Origin: Lentisphaerota bacterium
GTDB lineage: Bacteria; Verrucomicrobiota; Kiritimatiellia; UBA8416; JAUUYL01
Reading direction: 5' to 3'
DNA: 38,677 nt
NCBI GenBank assembly: GCA_030590485.1
Contig: JAUUYL010000018.1
Location: forward strand, 1-38,677
The notes beneath the pieces are model-generated. The model saw only the letters and a program-made list of their open reading frames with translations, made no database searches and had not been told where the DNA came from. Both the position numbers and the translations under genes were made by a program. This document shows positions 1-8,090 of the stretch, piece after piece; within the stretch, counting starts at the first letter, position 1; each line of letters starts with the position of its first letter.

Positions 1-124
1 ATGTTTTGGCATGTAGACGGCGCTCAAAATGTTCTTTCAACTCGATGTGCCGTTCTCGGAGGACTCTTCGAAGAATACTGGGAGCAACGAAATGCTGCTT
101 AAAGGTAACTTTCGTGTCCTGCAC
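1..124 (-). CDS. Possible 5' fragment of a gene running off the left edge
   Basis: On the minus strand a frame starting at a GTG (122-124) stays open to the window edge for 41 codons and begins VQDTKVTFKQHFVAPS. It lies 19 bases after the tilS stop, in the same direction, where a next operon gene would be expected. No Shine-Dalgarno sequence is visible, the frame also stays open upstream into tilS, and I do not recognise the family. It may be a real gene start or only chance. Confidence 0.2.
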   Translation of the reverse strand, partial: MQDTKVTFKQHFVAPSILRRVLRERHIELKEHFERRLHAKT

Positions 125-143
125 CCTATCGTCTTGAGGGTGT

Positions 144-1535
144 TTAGATTCTCTCGATGTAAATTTGGAGGGCGGAGCGTTTTTTGTCTTTCACTTCCCA
201 GCCTTCCGAGACACGGTAACCTGGTATCCATATGATTTCCTTACCGCAGATCAGGATGGGCACATCGCCCCTGTGTTCGACAGGAACTTTTTCATCCACA
301 AAGATATCCTGCAGTTTTCGAGATCCGCCCAAACCAAACGGCCTCATCCTGTCCCCGTTTTTCCAGGAACGGATATATATTTTCTTTCTGCCAACAGATT
401 TAGAGCAAATAGATACCTTTGCGGGCAATCGCCCGGCTTTGAGCTTCTTGTCCTTCATCAACCCGGGTTCCCGTGTAATCACTACACGTAAACCCTGGTC
501 AGGCAATATGGTCTCGCCGGGAACATTGAGTTCCGCCCTGTACGGCACGGTCACTTTCCCTTCGGAGGGAACAACGGTGAGTGTACCATACCGTTTCTTC
601 ACGGTCATACTGCCGGTAATATTGGTGCTTCGGGTCGCAGTTTGAAGAAGCATGTCTATTCTTTCCACCGTATCAAAATCTATCTTCTCGGGAAGAATAC
701 CTTCCTCAATCAACCATGAACGAATAATTCTTCTGCGTGCTGCGACCGGTTGACTCTTAACTGTCTTAACGCATAACGCATGATGTTCATCTACGCTTTC
801 CGCCAAACGCTTGGCTATTATCTCATCAAGCCACCGGTTTTCAGACTGAAATATTTCGGCCGATCGGTTCAAGGCTTCCCGGATTCTGGGATTTATGCCT
901 TTCTCCATGATAGGAAGTATAATGTGACGGATCCTGTTACGAAGAAAGATCGTATCGGCATTTGTCCGATCCTCACGCCAGGTCAGACCTCGCTCGTTCA
1001 GGAAATCGAGGACATCTTCACGTGTAACATCCAGCAATGGTCGTACAACACGATGTTTTCTCATCATCGTCTCACGCGGTATTCCGCCTAATCCTCCGGC
1101 ACCAGCACCGCGCGCCAATTTTAAGAGAACTGTCTCAGCCTGATCATCCGACGTATGACCTGTAACAATAGTATTTGCACCCGCTTTCTTTGCCGCTCGT
1201 GCGAAGAAGTCGTATCTCACCTCACGTGCGGCCATTTCAATGGAGATCCCCTTCTCGCCTGCCAAACGCTGGACATGGCCCACTCCGCCGACATATGGAA
1301 TCTGCAGACGTTCAGCCAACTGCTGAACAAAGGCTTCATCACCATCCGACTCATGACCGCGAAGTTTGTGGTTTAGATGCGCCACGCCAACCTGGATCTG
1401 CAGTTCCGGCGCCAGCTCATACATAACATGAAGCATCGATACAGAATCCGCACCACCTGACACTGCCACCAGGACATGATCCCCCTGTGAAAAAAGGTGA
1501 TACTTCTTAATAGATGTCAGAACTTTATCTAACAT
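144..1535 (-). CDS. tilS: tRNA(Ile)-lysidine synthase TilS
   Basis: The enzyme attaches lysine to C34 of the CAU-anticodon tRNA-Ile, using ATP, so that it reads AUA instead of AUG; it acts in the cytoplasm and is usually essential. The 463-residue protein shows the PP-loop signature SGGADS at residues 26-31, followed by the N-type ATPase core with TGHTSDDQAET and RPLLDV segments. The C-terminal substrate-recognition domain is recognisable from IRSWKNGDRMRPFGLGG onward. Length is normal for the family with this extra domain. The ATG overlaps the end of serS by 7 bases, so the two are probably translationally coupled in a serS-tilS operon read leftwards. Confidence 0.95.
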   Translation of the reverse strand: MLDKVLTSIKKYHLFSQGDHVLVAVSGGADSVSMLHVMYELAPELQIQVGVAHLNHKLRGHESDGDEAFVQQLAERLQIPYVGGVGHVQRLAGEKGISIEMAAREVRYDFFARAAKKAGANTIVTGHTSDDQAETVLLKLARGAGAGGLGGIPRETMMRKHRVVRPLLDVTREDVLDFLNERGLTWREDRTNADTIFLRNRIRHIILPIMEKGINPRIREALNRSAEIFQSENRWLDEIIAKRLAESVDEHHALCVKTVKSQPVAARRRIIRSWLIEEGILPEKIDFDTVERIDMLLQTATRSTNITGSMTVKKRYGTLTVVPSEGKVTVPYRAELNVPGETILPDQGLRVVITREPGLMKDKKLKAGRLPAKVSICSKSVGRKKIYIRSWKNGDRMRPFGLGGSRKLQDIFVDEKVPVEHRGDVPILICGKEIIWIPGYRVSEGWEVKDKKRSALQIYIERI

Positions 1536-2800
1536 GTCAACTTGATGAGTCCATCCATATACGGCACAAGTGCTTCGGGCAATATTACAGACCCATCTTC
1601 CTGCTGATTGTTTTCCAGGATTGCAACCATGATACGCGGCAAAGCCACACCGGATCCATTCAGGGTATGTATAAACTGAGGCTTGCCGTTCGCATCCCTG
1701 TACCTGATCTTAGCGCGTCTTGCCTGAAAATCCTCAAAGTTACTACAGGAGGAAACTTCCAGCCAATCATCCTGGCCCGGAGCCCAAAGCTCAATATCAT
1801 AACACTTAGCAGCTGCAAAACTGATATCACCGGAACAAAGACTCAAGATCCTGTAGTTCAGGTCCAAGCGTTCTATGACATCCAAAGCGTTCTGTAAAAG
1901 TGATTCAAGTTCATCGTATGACCCTTCGGGCTTAACAAACTTTACCATCTCGACCTTGTCGAACTGATGTACGCGAATCATTCCGCGTGTGTCCTTGCCG
2001 GCAGCTCCAGCTTCACGACGCCAACATGGTGTATAGGCTGTGAGATATATCGGCAATTCCTGTTCAATGATCTCTTCGCGATAAATATTTGTTACCGGCA
2101 CTTCAGCAGTTGGAACAAGCCACAAATCATCCTCAGTTATCTTGTACATATCTTCAGCCATCTTCGGAAGCTGACCCGTACCGATCATCGACTCGGAGTT
2201 TACGAGAAACGGAGGGGCAATCTCCGTATAGCCATGTTCCTTGGTATGCATATCGAGCATAAAGGCGATCAATGCACGCTCGAGCCGTGCACCCTGCCCG
2301 ACCAGCATTGGAAAGCCCGCACCTGTCATTCGCGTAGCCCGGGGGAAATCTATGATACCCAGCTTTTCACCTATCTCAATATGTCCTTTAGGTTCAAAAT
2401 CAAAGGTCTTCTTCTCGCCGACTTCCTTGACTACCTTATTGGCTGATTCGTCATTGCCCACCGGTGTGGTCTCATGCGGCAGATTCGGCATGGTCAACAT
2501 AGCCTCGTGGAGCTTGCCGGAGATATCTTCGACCTCTTGGTCGAGCGAGCTTATGCATTCGCCAAGATTGCGCATCTCTGCCTGGATGTCCGAGGTGTCC
2601 TCGCCGCTTTTCTTCTTCGCGCCGATTTCCTTGGATACAGCATTACGCTTCGCCTTAAGCTCTTCTACTTCAAATAGTTTCGATCGCCTTGCGCCATCGT
2701 GCTTGAGCACAACATCCACCACTTCAGCATCCACGCCTTTGGCAGTCATACCCTTGCGAACCCCATCAGCATCTTCTCTGATCTTCTTGATATCAAGCAT
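1529..2800 (-). CDS. serS: Seryl-tRNA synthetase
   Basis: Class II aminoacyl-tRNA synthetase charging tRNA-Ser (and tRNA-Sec) with serine in the cytoplasm. The frame is open further upstream, but the start at 2800 gives the family N-terminus MLDIKKIREDADGVRKG and has GGAGAGAG a few bases before it, giving 423 residues, the normal length. Residues about 40-105 form the antiparallel coiled-coil arm that grips the tRNA long variable arm. Motif 2 (WRREAGAAGKDTRGMIRVHQF) and motif 3 (NGSGVALPRIMVAILE) are intact. The stop codon overlaps the tilS start. Upstream, 2871-2891 holds a degenerate heptamer array. Confidence 0.96.
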   Translation of the reverse strand: MLDIKKIREDADGVRKGMTAKGVDAEVVDVVLKHDGARRSKLFEVEELKAKRNAVSKEIGAKKKSGEDTSDIQAEMRNLGECISSLDQEVEDISGKLHEAMLTMPNLPHETTPVGNDESANKVVKEVGEKKTFDFEPKGHIEIGEKLGIIDFPRATRMTGAGFPMLVGQGARLERALIAFMLDMHTKEHGYTEIAPPFLVNSESMIGTGQLPKMAEDMYKITEDDLWLVPTAEVPVTNIYREEIIEQELPIYLTAYTPCWRREAGAAGKDTRGMIRVHQFDKVEMVKFVKPEGSYDELESLLQNALDVIERLDLNYRILSLCSGDISFAAAKCYDIELWAPGQDDWLEVSSCSNFEDFQARRAKIRYRDANGKPQFIHTLNGSGVALPRIMVAILENNQQEDGSVILPEALVPYMDGLIKLTC

Positions 2801-2870
2801 TGTCTCTCTCCAACCATTAAATCTGTATAATCGTAGGGAATATAGGGAGAGGATGCAAGGCATTAGGGGA

Positions 2871-2891
2871 GGACTGTGGATTGTGGGATGG
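2871..2891. repeat. Heptamer array GGACTGT/GGATTGT/GGGATGG
   Basis: Three degenerate 7-nt units lie in the divergent gap between serS and the exported protein. The word GGACTGT is the same one used at 15351-15371 and (reverse strand) 29834-29861. The AGGGA-rich sequence at 2835-2870 may be a more decayed part of the same array. Confidence 0.6.
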
Positions 2892-2910
2892 AAAACCAAT
2901 AGGAATTGCT

Positions 2911-2937
2911 TTGGACTAATATTTCGGTCAGTATAAA
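2911..2937 (+). promoter_or_regulatory. Possible sigma70-type promoter for the exported protein gene
   Basis: TTGGAC (2911-2916) and TATAAA (2932-2937) are separated by 15 bases, shorter than ideal. They lie 24 bases before the start codon at 2961. The match is modest and no other evidence supports it. Confidence 0.3.
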
Positions 2938-2960
2938 CGTCTCAATAACATATAAAGCTT

Positions 2961-4304
2961 ATGAAGAAATTACTGCTCATATTATTTACAGGCATTGCGG
3001 CTACCGGTTGCCTGGCGCAGACCAACAGTCCGATACGGGATACTAATCTGGCACGGGTAGAAAAGACCCTGAAGACCAACCAGAAGAAATACGATAGTAA
3101 AGAGAATTTCTTTGTCCGCCGTGGCATTATGGCTGACCGCAAGAAACAAATTGTCACGATTCAAGCTGAAGCGGCGGAGATTACTGCTGACAGTATCGTC
3201 GAGTTCTTCCTTATAGACGAAGAAAGCGGTCATGATTATGAATCGCTAGCCATCGCATTTACAAAACCCAGCAATGTCCGTGCGGCCCTTGAGTTTATCG
3301 GCATGAAAGCCGGCCGCACGATAGATATCAGAAAACATACTTTCTGGGTAAAAGGCGAGCGGGTCATCATGCATATCAACGGCAAACGCGCCGAAAAATA
3401 TGTTTATGATGAGGATGAGGATGAGTCGGCGCCTGAGAGCGGAATGGTCTTTACCGGCGGCATCATGATTCCCTCCCGCGAAGATCCCAATATAATGGTC
3501 TATGCCGCCGATGCTCGCGAACCAAGCTCAATGGCTTCTAATTATAATGAGCGCGACACGGTTCTCGATGTGCCCAGACGCGCACCCCAGAAAACCGTTT
3601 ATGGTCACAATCTGCTGAAACCTGAAATGGTCATGAAGGCAGGCAGATTTATCGAAATTACTCTCGAACCTGAATATAAGGATGGGCGGGAGAGAGTTCG
3701 CGATTTGGAAGTCCAAATCACGAAGGGGACAGAGGATAGGGGACTGTGGACTGTGACCTGTATTGTTGAAGACAAAAGTTATTCGGTGAAGGCGTTGATA
3801 AAATATTTTCGAGGATTGTTGGAGAATGGGCAGGATCCTTTTGTAACTCTTAAATTTGATGACAATCTGACGCTGAGATCTATTAAAACCTTCTGCACAA
3901 TCATCGCGGCGCTGGATACAAACGACGGTATACGCATTGAACCGCCTGCCAAAGGCCATCTTTATTATCAGGCATACAACCCGCCAAAACATTTTCTGAA
4001 TAGAAAAGAGCGCATTAACCAGCCGTTGGAACTGTTTCTCGAGAAGAAAGACGGTGTTTTATCCGGCGTCTTAACGAAATATATACCAACTTGGCCGGAA
4101 GGTTCGATGCAGCCTGATTTGGAAGAGAAATCGTTCCCGGTGAAAAACCCCCAGAACCTCCGCAAAATACTCGATACGATTGACTCGGAGATCCCGGCAA
4201 TTCTTGTTCATGCACCGGCTGACTCTACTCACGGCGAAGTCATGGGCTTTGTTGGTATAGGATTAAGCAGTCATCCGCTGATGCATATATTTATCGCGGA
4301 GTAA
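2961..4304 (+). CDS. Exported (possibly lipidated) protein of unknown function
   Basis: The 447-residue protein begins with a signal sequence (MKKLLLILFTGIAATGC). Cys17 follows A-T-G, an acceptable but weak lipobox; cleavage after LAQ would be the non-lipoprotein alternative. I do not recognise the family. The mature part is mixed, without transmembrane segments or clear repeats, with an acidic stretch near residues 150-157 (DEDEDESAPE). Residues about 255-266 (KGTEDRGLWTVT) are encoded by an array of 7-nt repeats (3725-3759), so this linker may be a repeat insertion. No clear Shine-Dalgarno sequence precedes the ATG. The last eight codons and the stop lie in a perfect hairpin (4277-4327). 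The gene is divergent from serS and convergent with mutL. Confidence 0.75.
   Translation: MKKLLLILFTGIAATGCLAQTNSPIRDTNLARVEKTLKTNQKKYDSKENFFVRRGIMADRKKQIVTIQAEAAEITADSIVEFFLIDEESGHDYESLAIAFTKPSNVRAALEFIGMKAGRTIDIRKHTFWVKGERVIMHINGKRAEKYVYDEDEDESAPESGMVFTGGIMIPSREDPNIMVYAADAREPSSMASNYNERDTVLDVPRRAPQKTVYGHNLLKPEMVMKAGRFIEITLEPEYKDGRERVRDLEVQITKGTEDRGLWTVTCIVEDKSYSVKALIKYFRGLLENGQDPFVTLKFDDNLTLRSIKTFCTIIAALDTNDGIRIEPPAKGHLYYQAYNPPKHFLNRKERINQPLELFLEKKDGVLSGVLTKYIPTWPEGSMQPDLEEKSFPVKNPQNLRKILDTIDSEIPAILVHAPADSTHGEVMGFVGIGLSSHPLMHIFIAE
3725..3759. repeat. In-frame heptamer array inside the exported protein gene
   Basis: Five consecutive 7-nt units (GGGGACA, GAGGATA, GGGGACT, GTGGACT, GTGACCT) lie within the coding sequence and keep the frame open. 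The same words occur in intergenic arrays elsewhere in this window. Confidence 0.6.
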
Positions 4305-4327
4305 CCGCGATAAATATATGCATCAGC
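4277..4327. repeat. Perfect 23-bp inverted repeat with the stop codon in its loop
   Basis: Arms 4277-4299 and 4305-4327 are exact reverse complements over 23 bases, beginning GCTGATGCATATAT. The 5-base loop AGTAA contains the TAA stop of the upstream gene (4302-4304). Between convergent genes such a hairpin could block transcription or translation from either side, protect the mRNA 3' end, or be a recent inverted duplication. Confidence 0.9.
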
Positions 4328-4340
4328 CCCCCAAGATTAT

Positions 4341-4379
4341 AAGACCCCATTGGTCCTATATGTCTTATGGGGTCTTTTT
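4341..4379 (+). terminator. Rho-independent terminator after the exported protein gene
   Basis: AAGACCCCAT (4341-4350) pairs perfectly with ATGGGGTCTT (4367-4376) around a 16-base loop, followed by a T run (4375-4379). On the other strand no good T run follows, so it mainly serves the rightward gene. Its loop words (GTCCTATATG) resemble the palindrome at 15325-15348. Confidence 0.8.
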
Positions 4380-6162
4380 ACTCTCTCGCGAATTTGCGGT
4401 TGAGCTCCTTGAATGAGGTATAGATCATTGTTGGCCGGCCGTGCGGACAGGTGTAGGGCATCTCACATTGCGACAGGTCGAGAACCAGTTTCTCGATTTC
4501 TTTCATATTGAGCTTATCCCGAGCCTTGACTGCAGTCTTGCATGCAGCCTGGGCAACCGATTCTTCGCGCCACCTTTCCGTACCGCCGCGTTTACCTGCC
4601 GTATCAAGACTGTGCGCAATCTCGTTCAATAATGTTTCAGCCGATGCCGTCGCGAAAAAGGACGGAAGGGCGTCGATGACAAATGTATCGCCGCCGAAGT
4701 CGGAAATCCCGAAACCCATCCCGGTAAATAATGTAAGATTTTTCCTCACACGCTGTGCATCTTTCGGGGTCAGTTTCACCGTCTCCGGCATCAGTAGATT
4801 TTGCGACTGAACAGCACTGTTCAAGACATCTGTCATGAATTTTTCAAAGAGTATGCGTTCATGCGCGGCATGCGGATCCATCATTACATAACCATCCTCC
4901 GTCTCCAGTACGACATACAAACCGCCCATCTGACCGACGATACGACAAAATCGCCAAGGCGATTTTGCCGTGTCGGACTGTGATTCGGACACATCCCTGT
5001 CTGGAGCCCAGTGATCTTGATCAGTGGGCTGGTCGAAGACGCTGTTTGCATCCGCGGTTGCTGATATTACTGGCATTTCCGGCAAGTCTTGAATAATCAA
5101 CTGCCTATGAATCACCGGTTCCGGCTGACGTTCTTCTGTTCCCTGCCCCCTGTCCCCTGCCCCCTCATCTATGGTTAGTGCGCTTTTCAGGGCAGAAATT
5201 ATTGTGTCCCTTACGTCGTTGGGTTTTCTGAACCGGACTTCTTTCTTTGTGGGATGCACGTTCACATCGACGAGTTCGGGTGGCAGTTCGATAAAGAGGA
5301 ATACACAAGGCTGTCTTCTTTCGGGCAGCAGGCGATGATAACCTTCCCTGATGGCAAAGCTTATCAGGGCGGCACTGGCTGCCCTACCATTGATAAAGAC
5401 ATATTGCTCCGCCCGATCGGAACGGCTGAAAGCCGGGAGACTTGTAAGGCCGGTGACTTTGACATCGCCTTCGCTGAAGCTGACCGGCAGAAGGTTTTTG
5501 TTATAATCATGGCCGAATAGTTCGCGGATGCGTTCTTCCAGCGTACTTTTACCTGCGAGACAGTACAGTTCGCGGCCGTCAACCTTGAGGCTCATGCCGA
5601 CTTCCGGGTGAGCAAGCGCCTGTACTATAAAGGTCGTTCTGACATGCGTCTGTTCAGTCTGATAGGTGCGGAGGAATTTTCTGCGAGCGGGCACGTTAAA
5701 GAATATATCGCGCACTTCGACTGTTGTCCCTGTAGGGCATCCAAAATCGGCTACATCGTACATCTTGCCACCGGTGATGCGAACTTCTGTACCCACATCG
5801 GCATCATCGCTGTTGGTGATCAGGCGGAACCGGGATACGGATGCGATGGCGGCTAATGCTTCACCGCGAAATCCAAGTGTTGCGATTTTCTCTATATCGT
5901 CAACATCCTTGATCTTACTGGTGGCCTGACGTTCGGTAGAAAGGATCGCGTCGTCACGGATCATCCCATATCCATTATCGCTGACGCTTACGAGTTTGCG
6001 GCCGCCGGAAACAATCTCAACATCGATCTGGCTAGAGCCGGCATCGAGCGAGTTTTCGAGAAGTTCTTTCAGGATGGATGCCGGTCGGTCAACAACTTCG
6101 CCCGCAGCGATTTTATTGGCCACATTGACTGGCAGGACAGCGATATGGCGTTTTTGAGTCAT
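4378..6162 (-). CDS. mutL: DNA mismatch repair protein MutL (endonuclease type)
   Basis: MutL links mismatch recognition by MutS to strand removal. The 594-residue protein has the GHKL ATPase motifs ELLENSLDAG (33-42), SDNGYGM (61-67) and TLGFRGEAL (95-103). The C-terminal domain carries the metal-dependent nicking site: DPHAAHERILFE (429-440, family DQHAxxExxxxE with Q replaced by P), ACK (540-542) and CPHGRP (572-577). MutH-independent nicking is therefore expected. The linker contains two repeat insertions: a palindrome (4946-4967) and a 7-nt array (5139-5166, encoding DEGAGDRGQGTEE). The start fits the family (AVLPVNVANKIAAGEVV) but lacks a Shine-Dalgarno sequence; a heptamer array ends about 11 bases upstream. 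Confidence 0.96.
   Translation of the reverse strand: MTQKRHIAVLPVNVANKIAAGEVVDRPASILKELLENSLDAGSSQIDVEIVSGGRKLVSVSDNGYGMIRDDAILSTERQATSKIKDVDDIEKIATLGFRGEALAAIASVSRFRLITNSDDADVGTEVRITGGKMYDVADFGCPTGTTVEVRDIFFNVPARRKFLRTYQTEQTHVRTTFIVQALAHPEVGMSLKVDGRELYCLAGKSTLEERIRELFGHDYNKNLLPVSFSEGDVKVTGLTSLPAFSRSDRAEQYVFINGRAASAALISFAIREGYHRLLPERRQPCVFLFIELPPELVDVNVHPTKKEVRFRKPNDVRDTIISALKSALTIDEGAGDRGQGTEERQPEPVIHRQLIIQDLPEMPVISATADANSVFDQPTDQDHWAPDRDVSESQSDTAKSPWRFCRIVGQMGGLYVVLETEDGYVMMDPHAAHERILFEKFMTDVLNSAVQSQNLLMPETVKLTPKDAQRVRKNLTLFTGMGFGISDFGGDTFVIDALPSFFATASAETLLNEIAHSLDTAGKRGGTERWREESVAQAACKTAVKARDKLNMKEIEKLVLDLSQCEMPYTCPHGRPTMIYTSFKELNRKFARE
4946..4967. repeat. Intragenic palindrome in the mutL linker
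   Basis: CAAAATCGCC (4946-4955) and GGCGATTTTG (4958-4967) are perfect complements around a 2-base centre. It encodes part of TAKSPWRFC, just before the C-terminal domain. Confidence 0.75.
5139..5166. repeat. In-frame heptamer array in the mutL linker
   Basis: Four 7-nt units read TTCCCTG, CCCCCTG, TCCCCTG, CCCCCTC. On the coding strand they read as GGGGGCA/GGGGACA words and encode a Gly/Asp/Glu-rich stretch of the linker between the ATPase and endonuclease domains. Confidence 0.75.
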
Positions 6163-6173
6163 GGGGGAGGATA

Positions 6174-6208
6174 GAATATCGAATATCGAATGTCGAATAT
6201 CGAATGTC
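6174..6208. repeat. Heptamer array GAATATC/GAATGTC upstream of mutL
   Basis: Five exact-period 7-nt units (GAATATC twice, GAATGTC, GAATATC, GAATGTC) end about 11 bases before the mutL start. More decayed units (TATAGGC, TATGGGC) may continue to about 6245. Reading this array as protein gives the spurious RISNIECRISN type of peptide. Confidence 0.85.
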
Positions 6209-6254
6209 GAAATGGAGAGGATTATAGGCTATGGGCTGATGGGCTTAGGAACGG

Positions 6255-6293
6255 TTTGCCCGCCCGCTCCCCCAGTCGCTAGATGCCCAGGAT
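6255..6293. repeat. Dispersed repeat, copy 1 (TTTGCCCGCCCG ... CTAGATGCCC)
   Basis: TTTGCCCGCCCG, a 12-base variable core, then CTAGATGCCCAGGA. The same frame with a different core occurs at 31207-31244. Both copies are intergenic and near a heptamer array. In this copy the core is not palindromic. Confidence 0.6.
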
Positions 6294-6395
6294 CTTCGCA
6301 GATGACTGATAGGCTCTGGGAAAATTTTACAGAAGGAAACGAAGGTAACTAACCCACCCCGCCCTACCGGTCTGCAGTCCGTGGTCGGTAGTCTA

Positions 6396-8015
6396 TTATA
6401 TATCTATTTCAATTACGATATCATCGTCTGATGGTGCGTCTTCTACAATCTCGTCCTTTGCTGGCGGCTTGTAGGTCGGCAGATAGCGATAATAGACCTG
6501 AAGTGAAAGAGCACAGAGTGCGGTATCAAACATAGTAGAAGTATGCTTAGACTTTCCGCCTGGCGGCAGCCAATAGCCGATATCGAACTGGCGGCCTTTG
6601 TATTCGTACTTACCTTTAACGATCGTCTGATTCTTGGTCATCGTAGGTGCAAACATGCGGTTCCATGAATTCCACATCTCACCGCCTGTATGGAACATCG
6701 CCTGTGTATCATAATACCAGAAATATATATTTCCTTTAGGCGCTGCCCAGCTTACAGTGTGCGCCTTTTTTATACCCATCAGGCCCTGCGTGACTTCCGG
6801 CGCCTTTGCCGCACCGGTCAGCTGCATACAGAGAACACCAACGCCCGAAAGCCCTCCAGCTTTCCCTGGTCCGGTATATCCAAATCCGCCGGTGCCGTCG
6901 CCGCCTGCTTTGAAATTCTTTTTGAAACCGTTACGAGCGTTCTTGTAGACTTTGTCCAGACCATCATTACTCAGGTCAGCCATCTTGGCTGCTTTAATCG
7001 CCTGAGCACACCAGCCCATATAAGACGTATCATCACGTTCGCTTTGCTTACAGTTATAATCCCAGCCACCATTTGGGTGCTGACCGTCGATAACGATCTG
7101 GATCGCCTTCTCTGCCGTTTCCTTAAGGATCGGAACCTTTGTCAGCGCGTAAGCCTCTGATACCGCATATGCGACTATAGGCTGGGTGTAGTTATGTTGG
7201 TCCTTACCCTTGAATGTCCCTTTTGCGTCCTGTCCATCCACCAGATACCTGATAGCCTTTTCAACTGTCGCGCCGAATTCCGGTGATGCAGGTGTTTCAC
7301 CATGGGCGAGAAACGTAAGGAGTCCGATTGCTGCGTGGGCAGGTGGCGCTTTCTGCCCGTGCCCTGCCAAGCCGCCAGTTGCATTGTCCCAGGATCCGTT
7401 TGCGTTCTGATATTTCTTCAGCCATCTTAATGTCCTGAGCACTGATGCTTCGCCTGCACCGCTGCCTCCGTAGCCAGCCATGGCTGCGCCGCGCGCACCT
7501 GGATTACGGCTTCCGTAAATACCTCTCATGATAACCGGACTCTTTACCATGGCTACCGCATCAAATTCTGCGGGTTGCGGGCTAAAGTCTGTTGGTGGTG
7601 ATGGTGTATCAACATTCACATCGGGAGAAAACTCGTCTGTCATTTCATCCATTGGCTCGGGCGGCTCGATTTCTTCCGGCTCGATTTCTTCAATATCTTC
7701 AAGTTCCTCAATCGGTTCCGGCTCCATAATCGTTACAGGAACTGACGTCTGTTTATCCGGTGTCAACGAAGCAAAAATCAACAATAGCCCCATGAACAGC
7801 ATTGGCACTACAACTGCGGCGGCTGGCCCTGCAAGACGAGTCATCTGCAACTTGGCGTATTTATAGGCACCAGTATCTTTGTCTTCTTTTAGTCCTGAAA
7901 ATACTCTCTGCCATTTTTCCTTAAATGACTGTTCTTCGAAAAGGTCCATGATATCATAATCATGGATCTGAAATTCCTCTTCAAGACCTTCCATTGGTTC
8001 AAATTCATCGGCCAT
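6396..8015 (-). CDS. Membrane-anchored squalene-cyclase-like (alpha/alpha toroid) protein with TonB-like anchor
   Basis: The 539-residue protein has an acidic cytoplasmic N-terminus, one transmembrane helix at about 61-84, then a Glu/Pro-rich segment (about 95-125, EPEPIEELEDIEEIEPEEIE) typical of TonB periplasmic linkers. From about 190 it has repeats of the prenyltransferase/squalene-oxidase fold with QW-type motifs (QNANGSWD, QHPNGGWDY). No DxDD cyclase acid motif or TonB C-terminal domain is visible, so enzymatic terpene cyclisation is unlikely. The tail is acidic (DAPSDDDIVIEIDI). GGAGG precedes the ATG. It is the last gene of the ExbBD operon, which suggests the toroid is moved or positioned by the ExbBD motor. 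Function unknown; similar fusions occur in PVC bacteria. Confidence 0.8.
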   Translation of the reverse strand: MADEFEPMEGLEEEFQIHDYDIMDLFEEQSFKEKWQRVFSGLKEDKDTGAYKYAKLQMTRLAGPAAAVVVPMLFMGLLLIFASLTPDKQTSVPVTIMEPEPIEELEDIEEIEPEEIEPPEPMDEMTDEFSPDVNVDTPSPPTDFSPQPAEFDAVAMVKSPVIMRGIYGSRNPGARGAAMAGYGGSGAGEASVLRTLRWLKKYQNANGSWDNATGGLAGHGQKAPPAHAAIGLLTFLAHGETPASPEFGATVEKAIRYLVDGQDAKGTFKGKDQHNYTQPIVAYAVSEAYALTKVPILKETAEKAIQIVIDGQHPNGGWDYNCKQSERDDTSYMGWCAQAIKAAKMADLSNDGLDKVYKNARNGFKKNFKAGGDGTGGFGYTGPGKAGGLSGVGVLCMQLTGAAKAPEVTQGLMGIKKAHTVSWAAPKGNIYFWYYDTQAMFHTGGEMWNSWNRMFAPTMTKNQTIVKGKYEYKGRQFDIGYWLPPGGKSKHTSTMFDTALCALSLQVYYRYLPTYKPPAKDEIVEDAPSDDDIVIEIDI

Positions 8016-8090
8016 TTTAGCTTCCTCCTGAGCGATACTTCTGTTCGTTTCAACAGTAGAACGCCCCTTATTGGATACTTATTAGAAAAA

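Noticed and set aside
37-231. Leftward 64-codon frame overlapping the tilS 3' end
   Set aside because: It overlaps the conserved tilS C-terminus out of frame and has no recognisable features.
6161-6352. Rightward 63-codon frame starting at mutL's start region
   Set aside because: It reads through a GAATATC heptamer array (RISNIECRISN), lacks a ribosome site and has no domain; it is a repeat artefact.
7528-7866. Rightward Ser/Gly-rich 112-codon frame
   Set aside because: It is the antisense of the Glu/Pro-rich linker of the toroid protein; its Ser-Gly-Ser repeats reflect that composition only.
6396-8015. Squalene-hopene cyclase enzyme
   Set aside because: The fold repeats are present, but the catalytic DxDD motif is not seen and the protein is anchored with a TonB-like linker in an ExbBD operon.
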